From Calothrix membranacea FACHB-236 (GTDB lineage Bacteria; Cyanobacteriota; Cyanobacteriia; Cyanobacteriales; Nostocaceae), in assembly GCF_014696315.1 (NCBI RefSeq), contig NZ_JACJPX010000058.1:1-52099 (forward strand): 52,099 bases of DNA, read 5' to 3'. Both the position numbers and the translations under genes were made by a program. Below the pieces are notes generated by a model. That model did no database searches and was not told where the DNA came from. It was given only the letters and a program-made list of their open reading frames with translations. Positions 1 through 8,469 of this stretch are shown here, piece by piece (the stretch's first letter is position 1; each line of letters opens with the position of its first letter).

Positions 1-11
1 CTATTACCAAT

Positions 12-53
12 GCCCCATGCCCCATGCCCCATGCCCCATGCCCCATGCCCCAT
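12..53. repeat. Heptamer short tandem repeat (GCCCCAT x6)
   Basis: Six consecutive perfect copies of the 7-mer GCCCCAT. This matches the short tandemly repeated repetitive (STRR) sequences known from heterocyst-forming cyanobacteria. A shorter, degenerate relative built on GGGCATGG lies near 34575-34605 on the other strand. It has no coding content. Confidence 0.9.
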
Positions 54-152
54 CACCTTGCCATTTGCAAACAGTATCGAGTTTAACTTTACACTACAGG
101 CTTTAGCCCTTTAAGCTGTTATGCTGATGGGCTGAGGGCTGATAGCGAATTT

Positions 153-2273
153 ATGAAGCGTCGGACTTTTTTACAACGGATTGGTTCAACTCTCGCAGTT
201 TTGGGTATAACTGAAGCTGAGTGGTTGAACTGGGGAAATCGCTATTACCAAGCGTTAGCACAACCTAGTCTGCGTAAATTGGCATTATTGGTTGGCATTA
301 ATCAATACTCCCAAAATCCTGCCCTGAGTGGGTGTTTGACTGATGTTGAACTGCAAAAAGAACTGCTAATGCATCGCTTTGGCTTCCCCGCAGCTAATAT
401 CCTCACGTTAACGGAGGAACAAGCTAATCGAGAATTTATCGAAGCGGCTTTTGTAGAACATCTGGGTAAGCAAGCGAGAACAGGTGATGTTGTGGTGTTT
501 CACTTTAGCGGCTACGGTACTCGCATCAATGTAGAAGCCGATAAAGTGCAAAATGCTCTCATTGCAGTTAATACACAAAATAGCCAAAATAGCAATTATT
601 TATTAGAAGAAACTTTATTATTATTGTTGCGATCGCTTTCTACAGATCGGGTCACTGCAGTATTAGATACTAGCTACTATGGGCCAAATAATACTGGGCT
701 ACCAGGATTAAGAGTGCGTAGCCGTCCGGAAATAGATAGTCAGCTAGCAACTGCAGAACTGGAATTTCTGAAACAGCTAAAAACGCAAAATTCTCTGATT
801 AAAGGAGAAGTTACCCCACCGTTGCTATTGTCCGCTACAGGAGATTCTCAGCAAGCAGCGCGGGAAGTTTTGCTATCAGGTTTTAGCGCCGGGTTATTTA
901 CCTACGCTTTAACGCAATATTTATGGGAAGTGACACCAACTAAGACAATTCAAGTCAGCCTTTCTCAAGTAGAAACGGCGATGCATAAGCTGGGTAGCAA
1001 GCAGCAGCCAGCTTTAGTGAGTAGTAAGAAAAATCCCCAAGCGGCTTTAATTGCCGAGAATTTTGCCCCTGATATCTCAGTTGGGGGTGAAGGTGCAATT
1101 ACAGCCATAGAAGAAGATGGCAAAACCGTAAGTCTATGGTTAGCTGGATTACCACCCCAAGTATTGGAAAACTACAGTATTAACTCCCGATTGAGCTTAG
1201 TTACCGGAGAACAGCTAATATTGCGATCGCGTACTGGGTTAACAGCCAAAGCACAACTCTCGGTTATAGATAGTACTAATCCTTTGCAAGTCGGGCAACT
1301 AGTGCAAGAAGCCGTGCGAGTTTTACCCCGCAATATTAGTTTAATTGTGGCTCTAGACACAGCACTAGAAAGAATTGAACGAGTAGATGCTACCAGCGCC
1401 TTCGCTTCAGTCGCCCATGTTTCCGCTGTCGTGGCGGGAGAACAACCAGCAGATTATCTATTTGGCAAACTGTCGCCAACACCTACTCGCTACAGTTTAT
1501 TTTCTCTGAGTGGCGAAGCCATACCCAACATTGCTGGCGAACCCGGAGAAGCGGTAAAAATCGCAGTGCAAAGGTTAGGGCCGAAATTACCCACCTTGTT
1601 AGCTGCTAAATTATGGCGGCTTACCGAAAATGAAGGTTCTTCCCGGTTAGCCATCAAAGCCAGCCTCGAGATTATTAATACTTTATCGCCGCGTGTAGTC
1701 ATGCAACGAGAAACCATGCGGACGCTGGGTAACGAAACAGCAACCAACAAATCACCTAGTACTGGGATTGTACCCATTGGCAGTAAATTGCAATATCGCT
1801 TACAAAATTTAGGCGATCGCGCCGTATATTTAATATTGTTGGGATTAAAGAATAACAGAAGTGCGATCGCATTTTATCCCTGGCAAACATCTTCAGAACC
1901 CGACAGTTCCCCAAGCAAACCCTTAGTGAAACAATTAGTTATAGCCCCAGGTCAAACATTCACCTTACCACAAAGCGCTGCGGCTGCTGAATGGGTAATT
2001 CCAGGCCCAGCTTATGAATGCGAACATCAACTAATTTTTAGCACCAGTCCCTTCAATGAAACCCTAACTACATTGGAAACCGCTAAAAATCAGACGACAG
2101 ATCAACAACCCATCGGCCCATTATTAAATCCCTTAGAAGTTGCCCAAGCTTTACTACAAGATTTACATAATGCTAGTCCTGTGAAAGCAGAAATTAACGG
2201 TACTGCTGCTGACTCCTATGTATTAGATGTGAATAATTGGGCAACTCTCAGCTTTAATTTTCAAGTTGCTTAG
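153..2273 (+). CDS. Tat-exported caspase-fold protein with YS in place of the HC dyad (pseudo-orthocaspase)
   Basis: A 706-residue protein. The N-terminus carries a twin-arginine signal (RRTFLQ, residues 3-8) followed by a hydrophobic stretch, so export by Tat is expected. Residues about 40-300 form a peptidase C14/caspase-like domain, starting with a strand (RKLALLVGIN) followed by the SGCLTD segment. Where active metacaspases read SGHG, this protein reads SGYG (Tyr121). Where they read DTC or DCC, it reads DTS (Ser174). Both catalytic positions are therefore replaced. Residues about 530-640 resemble the DUF4384-type beta domain often attached to bacterial caspase-like proteins. Proteolysis by the usual mechanism is unlikely. 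Binding or regulatory roles are inference. The gene stands alone, followed by a MITE copy. Confidence 0.85.
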   Translation: MKRRTFLQRIGSTLAVLGITEAEWLNWGNRYYQALAQPSLRKLALLVGINQYSQNPALSGCLTDVELQKELLMHRFGFPAANILTLTEEQANREFIEAAFVEHLGKQARTGDVVVFHFSGYGTRINVEADKVQNALIAVNTQNSQNSNYLLEETLLLLLRSLSTDRVTAVLDTSYYGPNNTGLPGLRVRSRPEIDSQLATAELEFLKQLKTQNSLIKGEVTPPLLLSATGDSQQAAREVLLSGFSAGLFTYALTQYLWEVTPTKTIQVSLSQVETAMHKLGSKQQPALVSSKKNPQAALIAENFAPDISVGGEGAITAIEEDGKTVSLWLAGLPPQVLENYSINSRLSLVTGEQLILRSRTGLTAKAQLSVIDSTNPLQVGQLVQEAVRVLPRNISLIVALDTALERIERVDATSAFASVAHVSAVVAGEQPADYLFGKLSPTPTRYSLFSLSGEAIPNIAGEPGEAVKIAVQRLGPKLPTLLAAKLWRLTENEGSSRLAIKASLEIINTLSPRVVMQRETMRTLGNETATNKSPSTGIVPIGSKLQYRLQNLGDRAVYLILLGLKNNRSAIAFYPWQTSSEPDSSPSKPLVKQLVIAPGQTFTLPQSAAAAEWVIPGPAYECEHQLIFSTSPFNETLTTLETAKNQTTDQQPIGPLLNPLEVAQALLQDLHNASPVKAEINGTAADSYVLDVNNWATLSFNFQVA

Positions 2274-2361
2274 TACAGTTTGCATGAATTTTTTTAAGCT
2301 GTTCTAATTGGTTCTTAATCACAAATTTAATATAAAAAAATTGGCATTTTGGTAGACAAAT

Positions 2362-2434
2362 GGGTAGGGGCAAGGCACTGCCTTGCCCTCTAGAATATTT
2401 ATTGATATCTCGCAAATATTATTTTATTTGGTAT
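2362..2434. repeat. MITE family 1, copy A (left end degraded)
   Basis: Shares the central palindrome (GGGGCAAGGCACTGCCTTGCC), the CTCTAGAATATT arm and the right terminus TTTGGTAT with the better copies at 34668, 40241 and 42919. The left terminus is not recognisable as ATACCAATTT, so this copy is decayed. Its right end touches the stop codon of the reverse-strand gene that follows. Confidence 0.7.
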
Positions 2435-2943
2435 TATCTTGCTGAATTGGCATTATCAATAGCTAAAAAGAAGTGAACATAATTAGGATAAATATCCATA
2501 AAATAACTATGTTCTACGTATATCCCGCCACCAAGTTCTAAAAATTTGATTAATGGTTCATAAGGGTCAGGAAGCTCATTTTTAGGAACTGCATCCATTT
2601 CCTTGAGACGGCACCAACATAAATAATTATATAGTCCTTGAATAACATAACTTCTACCACGCCAAGGTCTTATCCGGTTGCTGTTTTTTAACTCTTGTAA
2701 CCATTGCATTATGAAACACGGGAGTTCAATATCAGGGCGAATTTGGATAGCAAGATTTTGAAAAATATGCCTTTGCTCACTTTGCAAAAATTTTGCCCAT
2801 TGTCTAACTCGCGACAGAAATTCTACCATTAATTCTGTTAGAGCTTCGTCTTTTTCTCCCATGCCCAGCCTATCCCATTGAATAGCCTGAAGCCTTGCAA
2901 AAGCATTATTCAAATCTTCGGAAACTGGATAATTACTAAACAT
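2434..2943 (-). CDS. Hypothetical protein
   Basis: A 169-residue cytoplasmic protein with no signal peptide or membrane segment. I do not recognise a family. It is rich in Trp, Leu and Arg (for example IRPWRGRSYVIQGLYNYLCW), with mainly helical character. I chose the ATG at 2943 (MFSNYPVSEDL) over an in-frame TTG four codons upstream. The stop codon coincides with the end of MITE copy A. Its neighbours give no functional hint. It reads as an intact gene by length and composition, but the evidence is only the open frame. Confidence 0.6.
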   Translation of the reverse strand: MFSNYPVSEDLNNAFARLQAIQWDRLGMGEKDEALTELMVEFLSRVRQWAKFLQSEQRHIFQNLAIQIRPDIELPCFIMQWLQELKNSNRIRPWRGRSYVIQGLYNYLCWCRLKEMDAVPKNELPDPYEPLIKFLELGGGIYVEHSYFMDIYPNYVHFFLAIDNANSAR

Positions 2944-3053
2944 AAAAATAATCAAATACTGATTAGTAAATAATTAAGTGAAAAAGGTAAAGGAAAAAGG
3001 CAGATAAAAACCTTTCACCCTTACCCTTTAACCTTTCCTCCAAACTATTATTT

Positions 3054-4490
3054 CTATCGCTGGCGTTCAGGCAAATTTCTCGGTGGGACTTCTCTCCCTT
3101 CGTAAAATCTTCTCTCCAACTTACCTAAACCAAACCAGATTCCGCCACCAAGCAAAGTAGCAACGCTAGAGATAGCAACAGTCATCGGAGAAACTTCACC
3201 CTGAATCAACATGACTAAAGGCAATAAACCCCAAATCAATGCTGTGACTACCGCTAATCCCAACCGCAACCTTTGTAAGTTTTTCAAAGCAGTACTGCAA
3301 CTAGCGCAGTGTTTGGTATGAGAATGGTATCTATCGAGTAAAACTTCTTTGGGTAGCGGTGGCGCTAAACTTTCTCCTGGGAAAGATTCAGCACTATATT
3401 GATTTACCCAGGAACGCAACTGCGAGACAAAACTATCGGCTGTGGTTGGCAAATAAAATGCTTTATTAAAGTTAGCGCTACCACCAAGTTTTTCTAAATA
3501 CCGTTCTTGATAATGCAAGAAAATTTGGTCATCTTCTAACACACCATTTTGACCAATGTGTGAGTACCAACGGGGAGTTAGCTTGAGGAATATCCCTGGT
3601 AATTTGGAAGAAAACTTGAAAGGAAAGCGGGCAAATAGCCGACATTCTCCCTTACGAATGGGAGTTGCATAAACTACTGTGAGTGTCCTGCCAAACTGCT
3701 TGGATGTCAAATCATGCCACATTAATCCAGGCGCAATAAAAGTAGTATCTTGTCGCCCTAAAGTTCCTTTGCGTGGGCCTTCTTCCCAAGTGCCTTTAAA
3801 ACCCCACTTCCCAGATTCTACAACTTCTAATTCCACCGCCGAGACATTAGCGCGGTTACCGACAGTGCGGTGGTGGGTGTAAGGGATATGGCTGGAGTCG
3901 AGGACGTTTTCCATCAACGTCAAGGCATCATAAGGTATGTCTCGAAAAGTATTTAGACATACCCAGCCATCAGCATCTTCTTCTAAAACATCGACAACCG
4001 GAACTTTTGTCTGTGGCGCATTCTCAGGCTTACCAGGATAAACAAACAAAAGTCCTTGACGCACTGTGGTAGGTAGTGAAGTAGCGCAAGCGCGTTGCGA
4101 CACTTCTGCTTTTCCTCCGGCTTTTTGCTGGGGAATTACCTCACACTTACCCGTTCCCGAAAAAGCCCAGCCATGATAGGGACATTCTATCCAGCCGTCT
4201 TCATTAATTCTGCCTTCGGAAAGTGGTGCTAAACGGTGTGGACATTGATCTTCAAACGCCCGCCAAGTATTTTCATTGTTATCCCACCACAACACTAAAT
4301 CTCGTTCTAGCAAAGTAAAGCGAGTTAGCTGAGATTTATCTAAATCTTCAATGTAAGCGACAGGATACCAAACTTCCTGCCAGTCAAAGCGATTGGGATC
4401 GAGTCCACCAGCAGTCAGGTTTTGTGATACTTCGGGTTGAGAAATTACGTTTAGAGAATTTTCCTCTGAGTGTAAAACACTTTGAGACAT
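3054..4490 (-). CDS. Rieske non-haem iron oxygenase, pheophorbide a oxygenase/Tic55-like
   Basis: A 478-residue membrane-associated oxygenase. The N-terminal Rieske [2Fe-2S] domain shows C83-x-H85 (CPHRLAPL) and C103-x2-H106 (CPYHGW). The mononuclear iron site is visible as N195-x2-D198-x2-H201-x4-H206 (ENVLDSSHIPYTH). Near residue 395 there is a CxxC pair (HCASC), followed by two hydrophobic segments that should anchor the protein in a membrane. Rieske domain, mononuclear site, CxxC and C-terminal membrane helices in that order are the layout of plant PaO and Tic55 and their cyanobacterial relatives. A tetrapyrrole substrate is a family-based inference. The start is the ATG at 4490 rather than the TTG five codons upstream. 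It is monocistronic, 320 bp from znuB. Confidence 0.88.
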   Translation of the reverse strand: MSQSVLHSEENSLNVISQPEVSQNLTAGGLDPNRFDWQEVWYPVAYIEDLDKSQLTRFTLLERDLVLWWDNNENTWRAFEDQCPHRLAPLSEGRINEDGWIECPYHGWAFSGTGKCEVIPQQKAGGKAEVSQRACATSLPTTVRQGLLFVYPGKPENAPQTKVPVVDVLEEDADGWVCLNTFRDIPYDALTLMENVLDSSHIPYTHHRTVGNRANVSAVELEVVESGKWGFKGTWEEGPRKGTLGRQDTTFIAPGLMWHDLTSKQFGRTLTVVYATPIRKGECRLFARFPFKFSSKLPGIFLKLTPRWYSHIGQNGVLEDDQIFLHYQERYLEKLGGSANFNKAFYLPTTADSFVSQLRSWVNQYSAESFPGESLAPPLPKEVLLDRYHSHTKHCASCSTALKNLQRLRLGLAVVTALIWGLLPLVMLIQGEVSPMTVAISSVATLLGGGIWFGLGKLERRFYEGREVPPRNLPERQR

Positions 4491-4827
4491 GGTGGAATCT
4501 GTCAAAAATAAGGGTATATGGGGAGTAAGGATGGTGAAACTAGGTGTTTGTTGACTGTTAACGGTTAACTGTCAACGAAATTCCATATCGCTATACCCTT
4601 ACGCCCCTTTTTCGTCAACAAAGATTTGTCTATCTATAAGAAATGTAACAATTTTTTTAACGATAATGCAGCCTAAAAATAGTAGTTCAATAGACAAATA
4701 TTGACAGGTGTAGATTTGGGAAAGGGCAAAGGGGAAGGGTGAAGGGGGAAGGGTTTAAAGCTTTTACCCTCCCGCCTGTCAAAAAAACTTTGGCAGACTA
4801 CTAGCAATAACAACTTTGGGAAAAGTT
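4491..4827. other. Non-coding spacer with purine-rich and inverted short repeats
   Basis: About 340 bp without a gene. It contains a palindromic TTGACTGTTAACGGTTAACTGTCAA-like segment near 4550-4575 and a G/A-rich run (AAAGGGGAAGGGTGAAGG) near 4720-4755 with a C/T-rich partner downstream. The same purine-rich type recurs near 2980-3045, 7745-7790 and 36210-36280. No promoter motif is assigned. Confidence 0.6.
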
Positions 4828-5703
4828 CTAATGATCACTTTTGCGCTGCAAAATTCTGGGGGAACGATGAGCCATTTTCGGGCGGGTTAATATTCCTTGG
4901 CTGGGACTGAATAAAAGTGCTAACAAAAATAGTACAGAAATAACTAAAACAATTGCTGCCCCTGATGGCACATTTAAATAGTAGCTAATATACATTCCAG
5001 TCACACTACCAATCACACCAATAATTGCGCCTAATAGCATCATTTGATGCAATTCTTTGACTAATAAATAAGCTGTTATAGCTGGCCCTATTAACAGTGA
5101 TACTACCAACACCACACCTACAGCTTGCATACTAGCAATGATAGTGAGAGTAATAGCCGAAATTAAACCAATATGAATTAAATTTACAGGTAAGCCTATT
5201 GCTTGAGCCGCTAGAGAGTCAAAGGTGTAAAACAATAATTCTTTATAAAAAAGCTTGACACTCAATAACACAATCACTGTAATAATTAGAGTGCGCCAAA
5301 TATCAGATGCGGTAACACCTAAAATATCGCCAAAGAGAAAGTGATGTAAATCTAGTTTGCTTTTAAGCAAAGTAATTAGCATAATCCCTAATGCCAAAAA
5401 ACCAGAAAATACCATCGCCATTGCTACATCAACTTTTACCCGTGACTGAGATTGAATCCAAGCAATAATTAAGGTGCTGAGTGTCCCAGAAATGAATGCA
5501 CCCAGAAAAATATCGACCCCGAAAAAAAAGGCGATCGCTAATCCTGGTAAAACTGCATGAGCAATCACATCTCCCAATAAACCCATGCGTTGCACAATCA
5601 AATAACTACCAACAACCGCACACAATACACCCAGCATCATCGCTGTAAACAATGCATTCCGCATAAACTCAAACTGCAGCGGTTCTAAAAGCAAATTCAA
5701 CAT
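4828..5703 (-). CDS. znuB: Zinc ABC transporter permease (ABC-3 family)
   Basis: A 291-residue integral membrane protein with about eight hydrophobic segments, typical of ABC-3 permeases for Zn/Mn uptake (ZnuB/MntB/TroC). The N-terminal MRNALFTAMMLG and VGSYLIVQRMGLLGDVIAHAVLPG segments are family signatures. The start is the ATG at 5703. The ATPase gene lies upstream on the same strand across 222 bp, unusually wide for this pair, and filled with short repeats. Zinc rather than manganese is preferred because the divergent binding-protein gene has a Zur-type operator and a His-type ligand set. The permease sequence itself does not settle the metal. Confidence 0.88.
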   Translation of the reverse strand: MLNLLLEPLQFEFMRNALFTAMMLGVLCAVVGSYLIVQRMGLLGDVIAHAVLPGLAIAFFFGVDIFLGAFISGTLSTLIIAWIQSQSRVKVDVAMAMVFSGFLALGIMLITLLKSKLDLHHFLFGDILGVTASDIWRTLIITVIVLLSVKLFYKELLFYTFDSLAAQAIGLPVNLIHIGLISAITLTIIASMQAVGVVLVVSLLIGPAITAYLLVKELHQMMLLGAIIGVIGSVTGMYISYYLNVPSGAAIVLVISVLFLLALLFSPSQGILTRPKMAHRSPRILQRKSDH

Positions 5704-5849
5704 ATAGCAATATAGTTAGGGAACAGCTAAACAAGAATAAAAATATCCTGATTTTTCATTTAAATAAAATTTATATCTCAGTAATATGTAACTAAACCAA
5801 TTGCTACTTTATATAGCAATCCCGAATGATTTGTGAAATATGATATCAA

Positions 5850-5895
5850 GGGTTGTTAACAGTCAACTGTCAACTGTCAACTGTCAACAGTTAAA
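5850..5895. repeat. Short direct repeats (TCAACTG) between znuB and znuC
   Basis: Several tandem copies of CAACTGTCAACTGT bounded by GTTAACAG and CAACAGTTAA, giving an imperfect palindrome. It widens the spacer between two transporter genes that are usually adjacent or overlapping. A similar GTTAAC/TCAACTG motif sits near 4550. Confidence 0.7.
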
Positions 5896-5925
5896 ACCAC
5901 TATTTTTACAACTAAAATATGATTG

Positions 5926-6663
5926 CTATACTTCATACTTCATTTCCCGCTGCATTAAAAATATCCCATCACCATAAGCTTGTTGTAAATTTTTAGGAGT
6001 AATTACTTCCGCACTACAACCATCAGCAATAATTGTTTTATTAAGTAATAAAAATCGGTCATACCTGCGGGAAACTTCTCCCAAATCATGACCAATTACC
6101 ATTAATATTTTATTTTGATATTTGAGTTCGTTAAATACTTCAAAAAGTATCGCTTCCGTTTTTTTATCAACGCCTACAAATGGCTCATCAAAAAAGAATA
6201 ACTCAGCTTGTTGAGCAAGCGATCGCGCTAAAAATACCCGTTGCTGTTGTCCTCCCGATAATTCCCCTATCTGACGCTTTCTCAACTCCCACATTCCAAC
6301 TCGTTCTAAAGATGTTCTGACTATTTCTTGAGATTGGCGAGAATGTGAGCGAAACCACCCTGTATGGCGAGTTCTAGCCATCATGACTACATTCCCAACT
6401 GTAATGGGATAGTCCCAGTCAATTTGGCTTCTCTGCGGTACATAAGCCACTTTTGCCAAATGTCTTTTCAAAGAGGCGTTACGAAATTTTATTACCCCAC
6501 TTTCACAGGGAATTAAACCCAAAATCGCCTTCAGCATCGTGCTTTTCCCAGCACCATTGGGGCCTATTACGCCTACAATTTCTCCCGGTTGTAAGCGGAA
6601 ATTGATATCAGCCAGCGCCGATACGCCTCGGTAACTGACGGCTAAATGACGAACTTCTAACAT
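5926..6663 (-). CDS. znuC: Zinc ABC transporter ATP-binding protein
   Basis: A 245-residue ABC ATPase. The Walker A is GPNGAGKS (about residues 34-41), the Q-loop lies in VAYVPQRSQIDWDYP, the signature is LSGGQQQR, the Walker B is ELFFFDEPF and the switch His is in MVIGHDLGEV. The VPQRxxxDWxxP segment is characteristic of the Zn/Mn uptake subfamily. The ATG at 6663 is 57 bp from the divergent znuA. A perfect Zur-type palindrome occupies the shared promoter, so zinc-dependent repression of both directions is likely. The permease gene follows on the same strand. Confidence 0.92.
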   Translation of the reverse strand: MLEVRHLAVSYRGVSALADINFRLQPGEIVGVIGPNGAGKSTMLKAILGLIPCESGVIKFRNASLKRHLAKVAYVPQRSQIDWDYPITVGNVVMMARTRHTGWFRSHSRQSQEIVRTSLERVGMWELRKRQIGELSGGQQQRVFLARSLAQQAELFFFDEPFVGVDKKTEAILFEVFNELKYQNKILMVIGHDLGEVSRRYDRFLLLNKTIIADGCSAEVITPKNLQQAYGDGIFLMQREMKYEV

Positions 6664-6675
6664 TACAAGTCGTTT

Positions 6676-6696
6676 TTATGATAATGATTATCATAA
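6676..6696. promoter_or_regulatory. Zur box between znuC and znuA
   Basis: TGATAATGATTATCA (6679-6693) is a perfect 15-bp inverted repeat, extended by three more complementary pairs on each side to 21 bp. It matches the cyanobacterial Zur operator consensus (TGATAATnATTATCA). It lies in the 57-bp gap between two divergent zinc-uptake genes, the expected position for a zinc-responsive repressor site. Confidence 0.88.
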
Positions 6697-6720
6697 CCAA
6701 AATATGAGCGAGCATCAAAA

Positions 6721-7725
6721 ATGTTGCAAAATCTACACACCAAAAGTATTGCTGTATTAGCGCTGAGTCTCGGTTTGTGGGGGTGCGAGGCTACACCAAC
6801 CAGCCAACAAAATCAATCCATCGATAGCGCCACTTCTATTGCCACAGCCACACCAGCAACAGAATCTAGCGAACTTCCTTTGGTAGTAGCTACCAACACA
6901 ATCGTTTGTGATTTAACCAAGCAAATTGCTGCTACTACTGTGAATTTACAATGTCTAATTGAGCCAGGTTCCGATCCTCATGTTTACCAACCCAAGCCAG
7001 GCGATCGCAAAGCCATTGAACAAGCTAAGTTAATTTTGTATGGTGGCTATGACTTTGAACATGATTTGGTGAAGTTAATCACAGCCACCTCTAATCCCGC
7101 TAGCAAAGTTGCAGTTTATGAACTTGCTGTTCCCAATCCCCAAAAATTTGAGGAAGACGGCAAAACTGTCACCGATCCCCACGTTTGGCATAATGCTCAA
7201 AATGGTATAGCAATTGCCAAAGTCATTAACGAAAGCTTGAGTAAATTAAAACCCGAAAAAGCCCAAATTTATAGTGAAAATACGCAAAAAGTTACCAGCG
7301 AAATTAGCCAAATAGACAATTGGATTAAATCGGAAGTAGCGACAATTCCAGAAAAATCTCGCAAGTTAGTAACTACCCATGATGCTTTAGGTTATTATGC
7401 CAAAGCCTATGCAATACCTGTAGAAGAAGCATTAGGTGGTATTAGTACCGAAGAAGCACCCACAGCCGCACGAGTGAGTTCATTGGTGAAAGAACTCAAA
7501 CAAACAGGTGTACCAACAATTTTTGCAGAAGTCACAATTAATCCCAAGCTAATTACAGCGGTTGCGAAAAGTGCAAATGTCAAAGTTGCCGACAGAGAAC
7601 TGTATGCTGATGGTTTGGGAGAAAAAGGTAGTGAAGCCGAGACTTACCAAAAAATGTTGATTGCTAATACAAAATCAATTGTTGAGGGGTTGGGAGGGAA
7701 GTACACAGCGTTTTCCGCAAAATGA
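6721..7725 (+). CDS. znuA: Zinc ABC transporter substrate-binding lipoprotein
   Basis: A 334-residue cluster A-I metal-binding protein. A lipoprotein signal ends at GLWGC (Cys22), followed by a Ser/Thr/Gln-rich linker. Predicted ligands are His87 (DPHVYQP), His154 (DPHVWHN), His220 (TTHDALGYY) and Asp297 (YADGLG). The His at the third position (HDAxGY) is the ZnuA/TroA type; the Mn-binding MntC/PsaA group carries Glu there. The long His-rich loop of many ZnuA proteins is absent; the linker before His154 is short and acidic (KFEEDGK). Divergent from znuC under a Zur box. Periplasmic zinc capture for the ZnuBC transporter is the expected role. Confidence 0.92.
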   Translation: MLQNLHTKSIAVLALSLGLWGCEATPTSQQNQSIDSATSIATATPATESSELPLVVATNTIVCDLTKQIAATTVNLQCLIEPGSDPHVYQPKPGDRKAIEQAKLILYGGYDFEHDLVKLITATSNPASKVAVYELAVPNPQKFEEDGKTVTDPHVWHNAQNGIAIAKVINESLSKLKPEKAQIYSENTQKVTSEISQIDNWIKSEVATIPEKSRKLVTTHDALGYYAKAYAIPVEEALGGISTEEAPTAARVSSLVKELKQTGVPTIFAEVTINPKLITAVAKSANVKVADRELYADGLGEKGSEAETYQKMLIANTKSIVEGLGGKYTAFSAK

Positions 7726-7862
7726 CTCGTAGTTTGTTGAGGTGGGTAAAGGGGAAAGGGTAAAGGTTAAATGGCTCTTTCCCTCTACTAAAACAGAGAT
7801 GGAACTGTGTGCAAAAGATATTCTCTAAGGTTTTATGATTAACAGAACTAGTGCGATCGCTG

Positions 7863-7997
7863 ATGATGAATATTTTGATGTTGGATGACCTGCAACTGAA
7901 TTTATCTAGTAATTGGCAAGAATGGGTAACTGTCTTCGGATACTTAGGTTTAACAGCCGTTGTCATCTGGGGTGTATTTACCGCACAAAAGAAATAA
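7863..7997 (+). CDS. Small single-pass membrane protein (hypothetical)
   Basis: A 44-codon frame that begins MMNILMLDDLQ and ends TAQKK. Residues about 22-41 form one transmembrane helix (VTVFGYLGLTAVVIWGVF) preceded by NWQEW and followed by lysines. The shape resembles the small one-helix subunits of photosynthetic complexes, but I cannot match it to a named one. Starts at the second or third Met are equally possible, and there is no strong ribosome-binding site. It sits between znuA and a convergent secreted-protein gene, ending 4 bp before that gene's stop. Confidence 0.45.
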   Translation: MMNILMLDDLQLNLSSNWQEWVTVFGYLGLTAVVIWGVFTAQKK

Positions 7998-8000
7998 AAA

Positions 8001-8294
8001 CTACTTCTTGAAGAAATTGCATATCAGATTACCAGGGTCTTGAGGCGTAAATGGCACAGTTTCTCCATCTTGTAAAATTTTAACTTGAGCGCGGCAGTTA
8101 TAAACTGCCATAGGCTGTTTCACGCCATCCACACTAATGGTTGCTCTGTATTCCCAGTAATTTTTAGCGCTGCGTTGAATACTGAGAACGCAAATTTGAT
8201 GTCCGTTGTAATTTCTGCATACAGACGCAGCTGCGGGAACGGCTATTGACAAAGAAAGTATCAATACCGCCAAAAGAGTTATGGATCTGCTCAT
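8001..8294 (-). CDS. Small secreted protein (hypothetical)
   Basis: A 97-residue protein with a clear Sec signal peptide (MSRSITLLAVLILSLSIAVP, cleavage probably after AAA near residue 24). The mature part is about 73 residues with four Cys (C26, C35 and two near the C-terminus), compatible with two disulfides. No family recognised. The start ATG at 8294 gives a complete signal peptide. It converges on the small membrane-protein frame at 7863-7997. Confidence 0.7.
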   Translation of the reverse strand: MSRSITLLAVLILSLSIAVPAAASVCRNYNGHQICVLSIQRSAKNYWEYRATISVDGVKQPMAVYNCRAQVKILQDGETVPFTPQDPGNLICNFFKK

Positions 8295-8469
8295 GCTGAT
8301 CTCAAATGTTATATGCGGGCAATCATATCACTTACCCAATACTTAACCAAAAAGTCTTGAGCTCATACCGAGCCTATATCCGGGAACTATGAGTATTTAT
8401 GGCAAATTTTGTATCACTCCTAACATATTTTAAATTATGTTGAAATTAACGCATTAATATAATGCATTT

